Shown in pieces: positions 33,553 to 42,251 of a DNA stretch of 64,000 nucleotides. A program made the translations under genes and the position numbers. The stretch lies in the NCBI RefSeq assembly GCF_001650725.1, contig NZ_LXVX01000038.1, forward strand, positions 1 to 64,000, given 5' to 3'. This DNA is from Sphingobium sp. TCM1. GTDB taxonomy: Bacteria; Pseudomonadota; Alphaproteobacteria; Sphingomonadales; Sphingomonadaceae. The stretch's first letter is position 1; the number at the start of each line of letters is the position of its first letter. A model generated the notes under the pieces. The model had not been told where the DNA came from, did not search any database, and saw nothing but the letters and a program-made list of their open reading frames with translations.

Positions 33553-35684
33553 TGGCGACCCAACCCCTGTTCCAACCAGCGCCGCACACCCTTCCCGCCA
33601 CCATCGAAAGCCTGTTCGCCGTCCCCTCGCTCCATTGCGCCGGCTGCATTTCCAAGATCGAGAATGGCCTTGCCAAGGTGCCCGGCATCGATTCCGCACG
33701 AGTCAACATGAGCGCCAGGCGGGTGGCGATCCGGCATGATCCGGCGCTGGCGCCGCCTGCGTTGAAAGCCGCCATCGCCGCACTGGGCTTCGACGCGGAA
33801 CCGCTGGCCGACCCTGCCGTCGATACTGCCGCGGCGGAAAATCGCGCGCTCGTCCGGGCGCTGGCGGTGGCGGGCTTTGCCGCGATGAACATCATGCTGC
33901 TGTCGGTGTCGATCTGGTCCGGCGCGGACGGTGCGACACGGCAGATGTTTCACTGGCTGTCCGCCCTCATCGCGCTGCCGACCGTCGCCTATGCGGGCCG
34001 ACCCTTCTTCCGCTCCGCCTGGGCGGCGGTGCGGCAACGGCGCACCAACATGGACGTGCCGATCAGCATCGGGGTGCTGCTGACGACGGGGATGAGTCTC
34101 TTTGAAACGCTGACCGGCGGCGACCACGCCTGGTTCGACGGGGCGGTGATGCTGCTCTTCTTCCTGTTGGCGGGCCGCTGCCTCGACAGCATGATGCGCG
34201 GGCGGGCGCGGGCGGGCGTCGCCGCGCTGCTCAGGCAGACCGCGCCGGGCGCGCTGGTGCTGGAAGCCGGCGGACGCAGCGTGTGGACCAGGGCCGATGC
34301 GTTGCGGCCGGGGATGGAGATGCTGGTCGCCGCGGGGGAGCGACTGGCGGCGGACGGGCGCGTATTGGAGGGGACCAGCGGTCTGGACATATCGTTCCTG
34401 ACCGGGGAAAGCGCGCCCGTCCGTGTCGGTCCCGGCGACGATGCGCAGGCCGGCGCGCTCAATATCGAAGGGCCGATCCGCGTCGCGGTCACGGCGGCAG
34501 GACCGGATACCGTGATCGCCGACATCGCCCGCCTGATGGAACAGGCCGCACAGGGCAGGTCGCGCTATGTGCGGCTGGCGGACCGGGCGGCACGGCTTTA
34601 TGCGCCCTGCGTCCATGCGCTGGCGGCCCTGTCCTTCCTCGGTTGGCTGGTCGCTGGAGCGGGCGTCCATCAGGCGCTGCTGATCGCGGTCGCGGTTCTG
34701 CTCATCACCTGCCCCTGCGCGCTCGGGCTGGCGGTCCCGGCCGCCCAGGTGGTCGCGTGCGGCGCGCTCATGCGGCGCGGCGTGCTGGTCAAGGACGGGT
34801 CGGCGCTGGAGCGGCTGGCGGAGGTGGACGAGATTGTCTTCGACAAGACCGGCACGCTGACGCTCGGCCGCCCGGTGCCGTGCAATCTTGATCGGCTCGC
34901 CGACGAAGATCGCGCCATCCTGCTGGCGCTGGCGCGCGCCAGCCGCCATCCGCTCAGCAACGCCCTGCGCCAGGCGCTCGACGGCATGGAAGCGGCCCCG
35001 ATCGCGGATGTTCGGGAGGTCGCCGGCGAGGGCGTGTTCGCCCGATACCGGAACGAAGCCGTCGCACTCGCCCGCCCGCGCAGCCTCATCAACCTGTTCG
35101 GGCTGGCCAGCGAATATCGGCGCGGCGAGACGGCGACGCTGCTCTGCTTCGCCGATGCGATCCGTCCCGATGCATTGGAGGTGGTCGCGGACCTGCGCGA
35201 AGCCGGGCTCCAGACCCTCATCGCCAGCGGCGACCGGCCCGAGGCGCTGGAGGAGATCGCTCGCGCGACCCGCACCACCGCAATCGGCCATCTGCGGCCT
35301 GCGGAAAAGCTGGCCCTGATCGAGCGACTGAAGCGGCAGGGGCGGCGGGTGCTGATGGTGGGAGACGGCCTCAATGACGGGCCGGCGCTGGCGGCGGGCC
35401 ATGCCAGCATGGCGCCCGCATCCGCCAGCGACGCAAGCCAGCTGACCGCCGACATCGTCTTTCTGGGTGATCGTCTGGCGCCAGTGGCGGTCACGCTGCG
35501 CGCCGCGCGACGGACGGTGCGGGTGGTGAAGCAGAATTTCGCGCTGGCGATCGGTTATAATGTGCTGGCGGTGCCGCTTGCGATCGGCGGCGCGGTCACA
35601 CCCCTGGTCGCGGCGGTCGCCATGTCGCTCTCCTCGCTGATCGTAGTCGCCAACGCCCTGCGCCTGAACGGGAGCGCCCGATGA
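33552..35684 (+). CDS. fixI: Copper-translocating P1B-type ATPase for cbb3 oxidase
   Basis: 710 residues. The N-terminal heavy-metal domain carries LHCAGC (Cys29, Cys32). The transmembrane metal site is TCPCALG, the phosphorylation site is DKTGTLT, the actuator loop is TGE, and the hinge is GDGLNDGPALAAGHASMA. It exports Cu+ for assembly of the CuB site in CcoN (CopA2/FixI type). ATG 33552 overlaps the fixH stop; GTG 33549 is an alternative in-frame start. The 3' end overlaps fixS by 4 bp. Confidence 0.92.
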   Translation: MATQPLFQPAPHTLPATIESLFAVPSLHCAGCISKIENGLAKVPGIDSARVNMSARRVAIRHDPALAPPALKAAIAALGFDAEPLADPAVDTAAAENRALVRALAVAGFAAMNIMLLSVSIWSGADGATRQMFHWLSALIALPTVAYAGRPFFRSAWAAVRQRRTNMDVPISIGVLLTTGMSLFETLTGGDHAWFDGAVMLLFFLLAGRCLDSMMRGRARAGVAALLRQTAPGALVLEAGGRSVWTRADALRPGMEMLVAAGERLAADGRVLEGTSGLDISFLTGESAPVRVGPGDDAQAGALNIEGPIRVAVTAAGPDTVIADIARLMEQAAQGRSRYVRLADRAARLYAPCVHALAALSFLGWLVAGAGVHQALLIAVAVLLITCPCALGLAVPAAQVVACGALMRRGVLVKDGSALERLAEVDEIVFDKTGTLTLGRPVPCNLDRLADEDRAILLALARASRHPLSNALRQALDGMEAAPIADVREVAGEGVFARYRNEAVALARPRSLINLFGLASEYRRGETATLLCFADAIRPDALEVVADLREAGLQTLIASGDRPEALEEIARATRTTAIGHLRPAEKLALIERLKRQGRRVLMVGDGLNDGPALAAGHASMAPASASDASQLTADIVFLGDRLAPVAVTLRAARRTVRVVKQNFALAIGYNVLAVPLAIGGAVTPLVAAVAMSLSSLIVVANALRLNGSAR

Positions 35685-35827
35685 CCGGCCTCGTCCTTCT
35701 TGTCCCGCTGGCGCTCATCTGCGGCCTGGTCGCGCTGGCAGCCTTCTTTCTGGCCATGCGCAACGGCCAGTTCGACGATCTGGACGGCGCGGCCATGCGT
35801 ATCCTGGCCGAACCGGACGAGGAGTAA
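35681..35827 (+). CDS. fixS: cbb3 oxidase maturation protein FixS/CcoS
   Basis: 48 residues: one membrane helix (LVLLVPLALICGLVALAAFFLAM) followed by NGQFDDLDGAAMRILAEPDEE. The family pattern G-Q-F/Y-D-D-L-D/E plus a methionine-containing tail is clear. It is needed for active-site assembly with FixI. ATG overlaps the fixI stop (ATGA). It is the last gene of the cco/fix unit and converges on bluB with a 24-bp gap. Confidence 0.9.
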   Translation: MTGLVLLVPLALICGLVALAAFFLAMRNGQFDDLDGAAMRILAEPDEE

Positions 35828-35851
35828 GCAAACAGCCCGCGTGGCCGGCGC

Positions 35852-36499
35852 TCAACGCTCGAACAGACGATCCTTCAGCGCCTCGCGCGCTTGCCAGCCC
35901 CGTTGTTCCAGTTCTGGCGTGGCGCATGGTCCGTCGGGATAACCGATGCAGAGCAGGGCGATCAGGCGCCAGTCGTCGGGCACCTCCAGCATCGCGGCGA
36001 TCGTCGCCGGGTCGACGATCGACACCCAGCCAAGGCCAATGCCCCGCGCCCGTGCCGCCAGCCACAGGGTGTGAATCGCCATGACGGTGGAATAGCGCAA
36101 CATCTCGTGCATGGTCGCGATGCCAAGGCCGTGGCCCGTTTCGGGATGTTCGTCGGAGAAGACTGCGAGCAGCTGGGGCGCCTCGCGCACGCCATGCAGC
36201 TTGAGCGAAAGATAGTGAGCGCGCTGGTCGGCGTCCGCGTAGCGATCTGCGGCGGCGCAGCGCTGCCGATCGACATGCTCGGCAATCCGCGTTTTCAGAT
36301 CGCGCGATCCGATCCGCACCAGCCGCCAGGGCTGCGCATTGCCGACCGACGGTGCCAGGCTGACCTTGGCCAGCAGCTCCTGCATGACAGGTTCCGGCAC
36401 TTCATCGGTTCGGAAATGCCGGACGTCGCGGCGCCAGCACAGCAGCGCGTCGAATTGCTCCAGGAAAGTGGCGTCGAAATCGGGCGGCGCTGCGTTCAA
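35852..36499 (-). CDS. bluB: 5,6-dimethylbenzimidazole synthase
   Basis: 215 residues. It is a flavin-destructase of the nitroreductase fold that turns reduced FMN and oxygen into the lower ligand of cobalamin. Motifs are CWRRDVRHFRTDEVP (FMN phosphate), LAPSVGNAQPWR, and LWLAARARGIGLGWVSI followed by LIALLCIGYP. The start is a TTG at 36499 overlapping the cobO stop (TTGA). The first internal ATG lies beyond the essential RRDVRHFR motif, so the rare start is well supported. It is the last gene of the cob unit on this strand. Confidence 0.88.
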   Translation of the reverse strand: MNAAPPDFDATFLEQFDALLCWRRDVRHFRTDEVPEPVMQELLAKVSLAPSVGNAQPWRLVRIGSRDLKTRIAEHVDRQRCAAADRYADADQRAHYLSLKLHGVREAPQLLAVFSDEHPETGHGLGIATMHEMLRYSTVMAIHTLWLAARARGIGLGWVSIVDPATIAAMLEVPDDWRLIALLCIGYPDGPCATPELEQRGWQAREALKDRLFER

Positions 36500-37101
36500 A
36501 ATTCGATGCCCTTCTGCGCCTTCACGCCAGACCGGAAGGGATGCTTCACCATCACCATGTCCGTCACCAGATCGGCCGCCTCGACCAGCGCATCGGGCGC
36601 ATTACGCCCGGTGATGATGACATGCTTCATTGCATCCCGCTCCGTGACTGCGGCCAGCACTTCGTCCAGCGGCAGATAATCATAGCGTAGCACGATGTTG
36701 AGTTCGTCGGCCAGCACCATGTCATAGGCCGGATCGGCGATCATCCGCTTCACTTCCTCCCACGCCATGCGCGCCATCGCGACGTCGCGCGCGCGATCTT
36801 GCGTGTTCCAGGTAAAGCCCTCCCCCATCGGCTTGAATGCGACATTGTCGGGGAAGGCATCGAACACCGCCTTCTCGCCGGTCGCCATCGCGCCCTTCAC
36901 GAACTGCACGACGCCGACCTTCATGCCATGCCCGATGGCGCGCACGACCATGCCCAGCGCCGCGCTGGTCTTGCCCTTGCCCTTGCCGGTATGGACGATC
37001 AACAGCCCCTTTTCCTGGGTCTTGTTGGCCATGATCTTCGCTTGCGCCGCCTGTTTCTTGCGCATCTTCTCGGCGTGGCGCGCTTCGGCGTCCTGCGTCA
37101 T
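36496..37101 (-). CDS. cobO: Cob(I)yrinic acid a,c-diamide adenosyltransferase
   Basis: 201 residues. It attaches the adenosyl group to the corrin cobalt using ATP. The P-loop is VHTGKGKGKTSAALGM. Further CobO segments are GVVQFVKGAM, FTWNTQDRARDVAMAR, YDMVLADELNIVLRYDYLP and HVIITGRNAPDALVEAADLVTDM. ATG 37101 overlaps the cobF stop (ATGA); earlier in-frame starts lie inside cobF without similarity. It has the usual CobA/CobO length. Confidence 0.92.
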   Translation of the reverse strand: MTQDAEARHAEKMRKKQAAQAKIMANKTQEKGLLIVHTGKGKGKTSAALGMVVRAIGHGMKVGVVQFVKGAMATGEKAVFDAFPDNVAFKPMGEGFTWNTQDRARDVAMARMAWEEVKRMIADPAYDMVLADELNIVLRYDYLPLDEVLAAVTERDAMKHVIITGRNAPDALVEAADLVTDMVMVKHPFRSGVKAQKGIEF

Positions 37102-37853
37102 CCTTTCTCCTTCCGCATCAGATAAATGTCCATGATCCAGCCGTGCCGGGCGCGCAGCGCCGCGCGCTGCTCCACGATGTGGGGGGCGACCAGCGTCAAT
37201 TCCCCGGCGACCAAGGTCTGTCCCGCCATGCCCAAATAGGCGCCCCACCATATCCGCACGCCCGCCGGGTCGACCGCCTGGAACGCGCAGCCGCCGTCCA
37301 GCATCACGGCGACGCTGTCGGCCTGCGCCGGCCAGCCATGGTCGCGCAATTGCCGTCCGGTGGTGACAACGACCGGCTCCGCCAGAGCGTTCAGGGGAAT
37401 GGCGTGCGCGGCGGTCAAAACCTGTAGGCTGCTGATCCCCGGCACCACCGACACGCGCAAATCCACGCCCAAGGCGCGGAGCCGCTCGGCGATCCGCAAC
37501 GTGCTGTCATAGAGCGACGGATCGCCCCAGACGAGCAGCGCCAACCGGCCACCAGCGGGCAGATGCACGGCCAACTGCTCGGCCCAGCAGGCGGCGATGG
37601 CGTCATGCCAGTCCTGCACCGCGCCCAGATAATCGCCCTGCCCCCGTCGCACCGGCAGGTCGAACTCGACGATCCGGGTATCGCCCGTCAGCACGCTGGC
37701 GCAGATATGCCGGCGCACCGCGATCAGGTCCGTCTTGTCCTCGCCCTTGCGGGGCAGCAGTATCAGGTCGGCGGCATTCATGGCGCGGATCGCCGCCAAC
37801 GTGAGTTGCTCCGGATCGCCGGTGCCGATACCGATCAGGGTCAGGTCGATCAT
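37098..37853 (-). CDS. cobF: Precorrin-6A synthase (deacetylating)
   Basis: 251 residues of the SAM-dependent tetrapyrrole methylase family. It methylates precorrin-5 at C-1 with loss of the acetyl group. GIGTGDPEQLTLAAIRAMNAADLILLPRKG at the N-terminus, WGDPSLYDSTLRI and VVPGISSLQVLTAAHAIPLN are the family and CobF-specific segments; WWGAYLGMAG is near the end. ATG 37853 overlaps the cobB stop (ATGA). CobF, rather than an anaerobic route, marks the oxygen-dependent pathway. Confidence 0.9.
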   Translation of the reverse strand: MIDLTLIGIGTGDPEQLTLAAIRAMNAADLILLPRKGEDKTDLIAVRRHICASVLTGDTRIVEFDLPVRRGQGDYLGAVQDWHDAIAACWAEQLAVHLPAGGRLALLVWGDPSLYDSTLRIAERLRALGVDLRVSVVPGISSLQVLTAAHAIPLNALAEPVVVTTGRQLRDHGWPAQADSVAVMLDGGCAFQAVDPAGVRIWWGAYLGMAGQTLVAGELTLVAPHIVEQRAALRARHGWIMDIYLMRKEKG

Positions 37854-39157
37854 GCGGCGGGCGCGATCATGTGGAAGAAGCTGCCGGTGACGCATCCCCG
37901 CCGCGACCCGGTTTCCGCCACCGCCGCCCCATCGGCGTCGGTCACGTGCGCCAGTGGCGCGTCGGGCTGGTCGAGGATGGTCGAATAGTGAAATTCATGG
38001 CCCCGCAGTGCCGTTCCCGCCGCCAGCGCCCCGACCGGCGCCAGCAGCGCGGCGTGACGATAGCCCAGATGCATCCGGCGCTGGGCGTAGCTGGTGACGA
38101 GGCCCAGCAGGCCGGCCATGGCGTGACGCCCCCCGTCCTTGTCGACCAGCGCTTCGCCCAGCACCATGTAGCCGCCGCATTCCCCATGCACCGGCCGGTT
38201 CGCCGCATGGCGGCGCAGCCCCGCCAGGAAGCGCGAGGCCGCAGCGATTCGCCCGGCATGAAGTTCGGGATAGCCGCCGGGCAACCAGACAAGATCGGCA
38301 TCCGCTGCCGGCGCTTCGTCTGCCAGGGGGGAAAAGGCCTGTAGCTCGGCGCCGGCGCGGCGCCAGCCTTCCAGCAGGTGCGGATAGATGAAGGAAAAGG
38401 CTTCGTCGCGCGCCAACGCGATGCGCTGGGCGGGAGGCGGCGGCAACGCCCCGCCGCCCCCAACAACAACGCCTGCGGCCGCCTGCCGGATCGCGGTGAG
38501 ATCGGCATGATCGCGCAGGAAGGCGGCATAATCAGCGATCGCCCGGTCGAGATCGGGATGCTCGACTGCCTGCACCAGACCCAGATGCCGCTCCGGCAGG
38601 CTGAGGTCGCCGCGCCGGGGGAGCGCGCCCAGTACCGGGATGCCGGCCATCTCCATGCCGCGACGCACCAGCCGTCCATGCCGCGGACTGGCGACGCGAT
38701 TGAGGATGACGCCGGCAATGGGCAAGCCGGGATCGAAGCGGGCAAAGCCCAGCGTGGTCGCGGCGGCGGACTGTGCCTGCCCGGATACATCGATCACCAG
38801 CACGACCGGCCATCCCATCCGCCGCGCCAGGTCGGCGCTCGCGCCATGACCGGCGCCGCCCCTGCTGGCCACACCATCATACAGGCCCATCGATCCTTCC
38901 GCGATCGCCAGATCGGCTCCGGTCGCCTGGGCAACGATCGTGTCGATCAGCCCCGGCGTCATCGCCCAGCTGTCCAGATTGAACGAGGCGCGCCCGCAGG
39001 CCGCGCGATGAAAGGCCGGGTCGATATAATCCGGCCCGCTCTTGAACGGCTGGACGGCCAACCCGTCCTCGCTCAGCGCCCGCAACAGACCCAGCATGAC
39101 CGTGGTCTTGCCCGTCCCCGAGGCCGGTGCGGCGATCATCAGTCCGGGCGCATTCAT
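37850..39157 (-). CDS. cobB: Cobyrinate a,c-diamide synthase
   Basis: 435 residues. The N-terminal ATP-binding domain is IAAPASGTGKTTVMLGLLRAL, followed by FKSGPDYIDPAFH and SFNLDSWAM. The C-terminal glutamine amidotransferase domain has the nucleophile in HGECGGYMVLGEAL and a late histidine in GHEFHYS. It amidates the a and c side chains of hydrogenobyrinate (aerobic pathway) before cobalt insertion. ATG 39157 overlaps the cobM stop. Confidence 0.92.
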   Translation of the reverse strand: MNAPGLMIAAPASGTGKTTVMLGLLRALSEDGLAVQPFKSGPDYIDPAFHRAACGRASFNLDSWAMTPGLIDTIVAQATGADLAIAEGSMGLYDGVASRGGAGHGASADLARRMGWPVVLVIDVSGQAQSAAATTLGFARFDPGLPIAGVILNRVASPRHGRLVRRGMEMAGIPVLGALPRRGDLSLPERHLGLVQAVEHPDLDRAIADYAAFLRDHADLTAIRQAAAGVVVGGGGALPPPPAQRIALARDEAFSFIYPHLLEGWRRAGAELQAFSPLADEAPAADADLVWLPGGYPELHAGRIAAASRFLAGLRRHAANRPVHGECGGYMVLGEALVDKDGGRHAMAGLLGLVTSYAQRRMHLGYRHAALLAPVGALAAGTALRGHEFHYSTILDQPDAPLAHVTDADGAAVAETGSRRGCVTGSFFHMIAPAA

Positions 39158-39939
39158 TCGGTGATACCCGCAAAACGTGAATCGGCCGACTGTGGCCGGA
39201 AACGGCGATCGTAATCGGGCGCGTACAGGCTGCTTTCACCAAAGCGCTCAGCCGCCAGCACCTGGCCCACGAGGATCAGCGCCGTGCGCTCGATGCTGCC
39301 CGCCACGGCCTGCTCGATGGTGGCGAGCGTCCCGCGCACGATCCTCTGGTCCGGCCAGCTGGCCCGCCAAACGACCGCCACCGGACAGTCCACTCCGTGG
39401 ATCGGCAGCAGGTCGGCCACGACCTGCGCCAGATTGTGGATGGACAGGTGGATGGCCAGCGTGGCGCCGCTCGCCCCGAAAGCGGCGAGATTTTCGCTCG
39501 CCGGCATGGCGCTGGCGCGGCCGGGGGTGCGGGTCAGCACCAGCGACTGGGCGAGGCCCGGCAGCGTCAGTTCCGCCTCCAGCGCGGCGGCGGCGGCGGC
39601 AAAGGCGGGCACGCCGGGCGTCACCTCATAGGGAATGGCGAGCGCGCGCAGGCGGCGCAACTGCTCCCCCATCGCCGACCAGACGGACAGGTCGCCCGAA
39701 TGCAACCGAGCCACATCCAGGCCCGCCACATGGGCGGCCGCCATTTCGGCGATGATCTCATCGAGCGAGAGCGTCGCCGTGTTCACGATGCGCGCGCCGG
39801 GCGGACAATGGTCCAGCAAGGCGATCGGCACCAGCGACCCGGCATAGAGGCAGACCGGCGATGCCGCGATCCGGTCCCGGCCGCGCAGGGTCAGCAGATC
39901 GGGTGCGCCGGGACCGGCGCCGATGAAATATATCGTCAT
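39154..39939 (-). CDS. cobM: Precorrin-4 C11-methyltransferase
   Basis: 261 residues. The segments IYFIGAGPGAPDLLTLRGRDRI, VCLYAGSLVP, LHSGDLSVWSAMGEQLRRL, YEVTPGVPAFAAAAAALEAELTLP and LTRTPGRASAMP are the CobM/CbiF signature of tetrapyrrole methylases. The product is precorrin-5. ATG 39939 overlaps the cobE stop (ATGA). Confidence 0.92.
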   Translation of the reverse strand: MTIYFIGAGPGAPDLLTLRGRDRIAASPVCLYAGSLVPIALLDHCPPGARIVNTATLSLDEIIAEMAAAHVAGLDVARLHSGDLSVWSAMGEQLRRLRALAIPYEVTPGVPAFAAAAAALEAELTLPGLAQSLVLTRTPGRASAMPASENLAAFGASGATLAIHLSIHNLAQVVADLLPIHGVDCPVAVVWRASWPDQRIVRGTLATIEQAVAGSIERTALILVGQVLAAERFGESSLYAPDYDRRFRPQSADSRFAGITE

Positions 39940-40301
39940 GAAAAAGCTCCTCGGGCGATGGCGCAGGTCGCCATCCGGTCGGGTGCGATGAAGCGGGATG
40001 CGATCAGCGATGCGCCCGGTCCCGCGGCCGCCAGCGCTACTGCCTCACATAGGCTGCCGACGCCGCGCGCCGCGAGGCTCGCGGCGGATCGGGTCGGGGT
40101 GGCCACGGCCATCAACGCATCGGGTGCAAGGCCCGCCAGCGGCACTCCGAGTTCCTCGGCCAGCGGTGCGAGCAGCGCCAACTTGTCATCGGGCGCCGCG
40201 ATCAGCGTCACTGGAGGCAGGCCACGCCCCGCGCCGTCCAGCGCCGCGCGCAACGATGCCGCACCCGCCCCGGCGCGAAATCCGAAACCCGCCACGATCA
40301 C
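39936..40301 (-). CDS. cobE: Cobalamin biosynthesis protein CobE (CbiG C-terminal-like)
   Basis: 121 residues: VAGFGFRAGAGAASLRAALDGAG, IAAPDDKLALLAPLAEELGVPLAGLA and SLCEAVALAAAGPGASLIASRFIAPDRMATCAIARG. This is the stand-alone CobE domain found in aerobic cobalamin operons, whose exact role is uncertain. The start is GTG 40301, overlapping the cobL stop (GTGA). Longer in-frame extensions upstream only read cobL out of frame. Confidence 0.85.
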   Translation of the reverse strand: MIVAGFGFRAGAGAASLRAALDGAGRGLPPVTLIAAPDDKLALLAPLAEELGVPLAGLAPDALMAVATPTRSAASLAARGVGSLCEAVALAAAGPGASLIASRFIAPDRMATCAIARGAFS

Positions 40302-41503
40302 AGGGTCACGCTCCACTGCACCAGCGGATAGCTCGCGCGCCACCCCCGCCGCAATCCGATCGGCGCGGCCTGCGCCAGGTCGATCCGCAGCAGATGCCCG
40401 CCCTTGGCCGCGTGCCAACGGCCGAGCAGCGCTTCGGACTCCAATGTCACGGCATTGGCGACCAATCGCCGCCCCACAGGCAAGCGCGCCCAGAGCGCTT
40501 CCAGCAGCGCCTCCGACAGGCCTCCACCGATGAAGACCGCATCCGGCACGCCGTGTGGCAACAGGTCTGGCGCACGACCGGTCAGCACGTCGATCCGGTC
40601 CACGCCCAGCGCCGTGGCGTTCACTTTTATCCGGGTCGCGCGCACCGGATCGCCCTCCAGCGCGACGACGCGATTGGCGGGATGGGCCAGCAGCCATTCG
40701 ATCCCGATCGACCCCGATCCCGCCCCGATGTCCCACAATAGTTCGCCCGGCCGTGGTGCCAAAGCAGACAGGGTCAGCGCCCGCACCGGCCTCTTGCTGA
40801 TCTGCCCGTCATGATCGAACCATTCGTCGGCGATGCCCGATGCGCAGGACAGCACCCTGCCCTCTCCCGCGCAGTCGATCCCGATCGCGACGGGGTGCGC
40901 TATATCGTCCGGCATCGGGCTGTCGGCGCGCACGACCCGCACCCGCTCGCGCGGACCGCCCAGCGCCTCCAGCAGGTGCAGGGTCGATGCGCCGAAGCCC
41001 TGATCGCGCAGGTAGGCCGCCACCTCGCTCACCGCCGCGCCATCGCGCAGCAACGCTACCATGCGCCGCCCCGGCGCGAGGTCCGGCCGCAGCCGCGTAA
41101 CCGGCGCCGCGTGCAACGGGACGCAGGCCATGTCCTGAACCGCCCAGCCCAGCCGCGCCGCCGCCAGCGAGAATGTGGAAAGCGTCGGACAGGCCACCCA
41201 TTCCGCTCGCCCCAGCTCCTGGGCCAGGCTACGTCCCGCGCCGAACCAGAAAGGATCGCCCGACGCCAGCACGACCACCCGCCGGCCGCGCTCCGCCAAC
41301 AACAGCGGGATGCCATCGGCGAAGGGGACTGGCCATTGCAGCATCCGCGCCCTATGCTCGCCCAGCAGCGCAAGATGCCGGGCTGGTCCCATGACCAGTT
41401 CCGCCGCATCAATCGCCGCGCGGGCTGGCGCGCCCAGGCCGTCCCATCCATCCTCGCCGATGCCGACGATCGTCAGCCATGGCCGTGCCGGACTATCAGC
41501 CAT
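40298..41503 (-). CDS. cobL: Precorrin-6Y C5,15-methyltransferase (decarboxylating)
   Basis: About 401 residues, a two-domain fusion. The N-terminal methylase is IVGIGEDGWDGLGAPARAAIDAAELVMG with VVVLASGDPFWFGAG and PTLSTFSLAAARLGW. The C-terminal CbiT-like domain is LLWDIGAGSGSIGIEWLLAHP with VFIGGGLSEALLEALW. It methylates C-5 and C-15 and decarboxylates the acetate at C-12. ATG 41503 gives a start that shares bases with the divergent cobK start (the sequence CATG at 41501-41504). In-frame ATGs at 41512 and 41518 are alternatives that would overlap cobK further. Confidence 0.92.
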   Translation of the reverse strand: MADSPARPWLTIVGIGEDGWDGLGAPARAAIDAAELVMGPARHLALLGEHRARMLQWPVPFADGIPLLLAERGRRVVVLASGDPFWFGAGRSLAQELGRAEWVACPTLSTFSLAAARLGWAVQDMACVPLHAAPVTRLRPDLAPGRRMVALLRDGAAVSEVAAYLRDQGFGASTLHLLEALGGPRERVRVVRADSPMPDDIAHPVAIGIDCAGEGRVLSCASGIADEWFDHDGQISKRPVRALTLSALAPRPGELLWDIGAGSGSIGIEWLLAHPANRVVALEGDPVRATRIKVNATALGVDRIDVLTGRAPDLLPHGVPDAVFIGGGLSEALLEALWARLPVGRRLVANAVTLESEALLGRWHAAKGGHLLRIDLAQAAPIGLRRGWRASYPLVQWSVTL

Positions 41504-42251
41504 GCGCAACATCCTCATATTGGGCGGCACGACCGAAGCCAGCGCGCTTGCCCGCCTGCTCGCACAGCGCGGCGATCAGGCGACGCTCAGCTATGCCGGC
41601 CGGGTCGAAAGCCCGCGTCCCCAGCCCGTTCCGGTGCGGGTCGGCGGCTTCGGCGGGGTGGAGGGGCTGGTGGACCACCTGCGCGCGCAGGGCGTCACGC
41701 ATCTGGTCGACGCCACCCACCCCTTTGCAGCGACGATGAGCGCCAATGCCGTGGCGGCGGCACGCATCGCCGCCATCCCTCACGTCGCCCTGACCCGTCC
41801 GCCATGGGCCGCCACCACCGGGGACCGATGGCGCCATGTCCCGGACCTGACGGCTGCGATGGAGGCGATCGACGGCCCCACCATGCGGATCATGCTGGCG
41901 CTCGGCCGGATGCACGCGGATGCCTTCGCTGTCCGCCCGCAGCATTTCTATCTGCTGCGCTTCGTCGATCAGCCACTCGCGCCGCCGGCCCTGCCCCATC
42001 ACCATCTGGTCGTCGATCGCGGGCCTTTCGACATGGATGGCGACGCGCGACTGATGCAGGCGCACCGGATCGACCTCATCCTCTGCAAGAATGCCGGCGG
42101 AACGGGCGCACAGGCCAAGTTGGCCGCCGCGCGCAACCTGGGCCTGCCCGTGCTGATGATCGATCGGCCCGCCCTGCCCGACCGGCTGGAACTGCATGAT
42201 CCGCAGGCCGTGCTGCGCTGGCTCGATCATGGCGCCGACCGGGGCGTGTAG
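41502..42251 (+). CDS. cobK: Precorrin-6A reductase
   Basis: 249 residues. ILILGGTTEASALARLLAQRGDQATLSYAGR opens the NADPH-binding fold. THLVDATHPFAATMSANAVAAA and LILCKNAGGTGAQAKLAAARNLGLPVLMIDRP complete the CobK pattern. It reduces the macrocycle of precorrin-6A. It is the only gene of the cluster on the plus strand. Its start overlaps the cobL start head to head, and its last 25 bp overlap the cobJ 3' end tail to tail. No obvious Shine-Dalgarno sequence precedes ATG 41502. Its promoter must lie inside cobL, and its transcript would be antisense to the main cob message. Confidence 0.9.
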   Translation: MRNILILGGTTEASALARLLAQRGDQATLSYAGRVESPRPQPVPVRVGGFGGVEGLVDHLRAQGVTHLVDATHPFAATMSANAVAAARIAAIPHVALTRPPWAATTGDRWRHVPDLTAAMEAIDGPTMRIMLALGRMHADAFAVRPQHFYLLRFVDQPLAPPALPHHHLVVDRGPFDMDGDARLMQAHRIDLILCKNAGGTGAQAKLAAARNLGLPVLMIDRPALPDRLELHDPQAVLRWLDHGADRGV

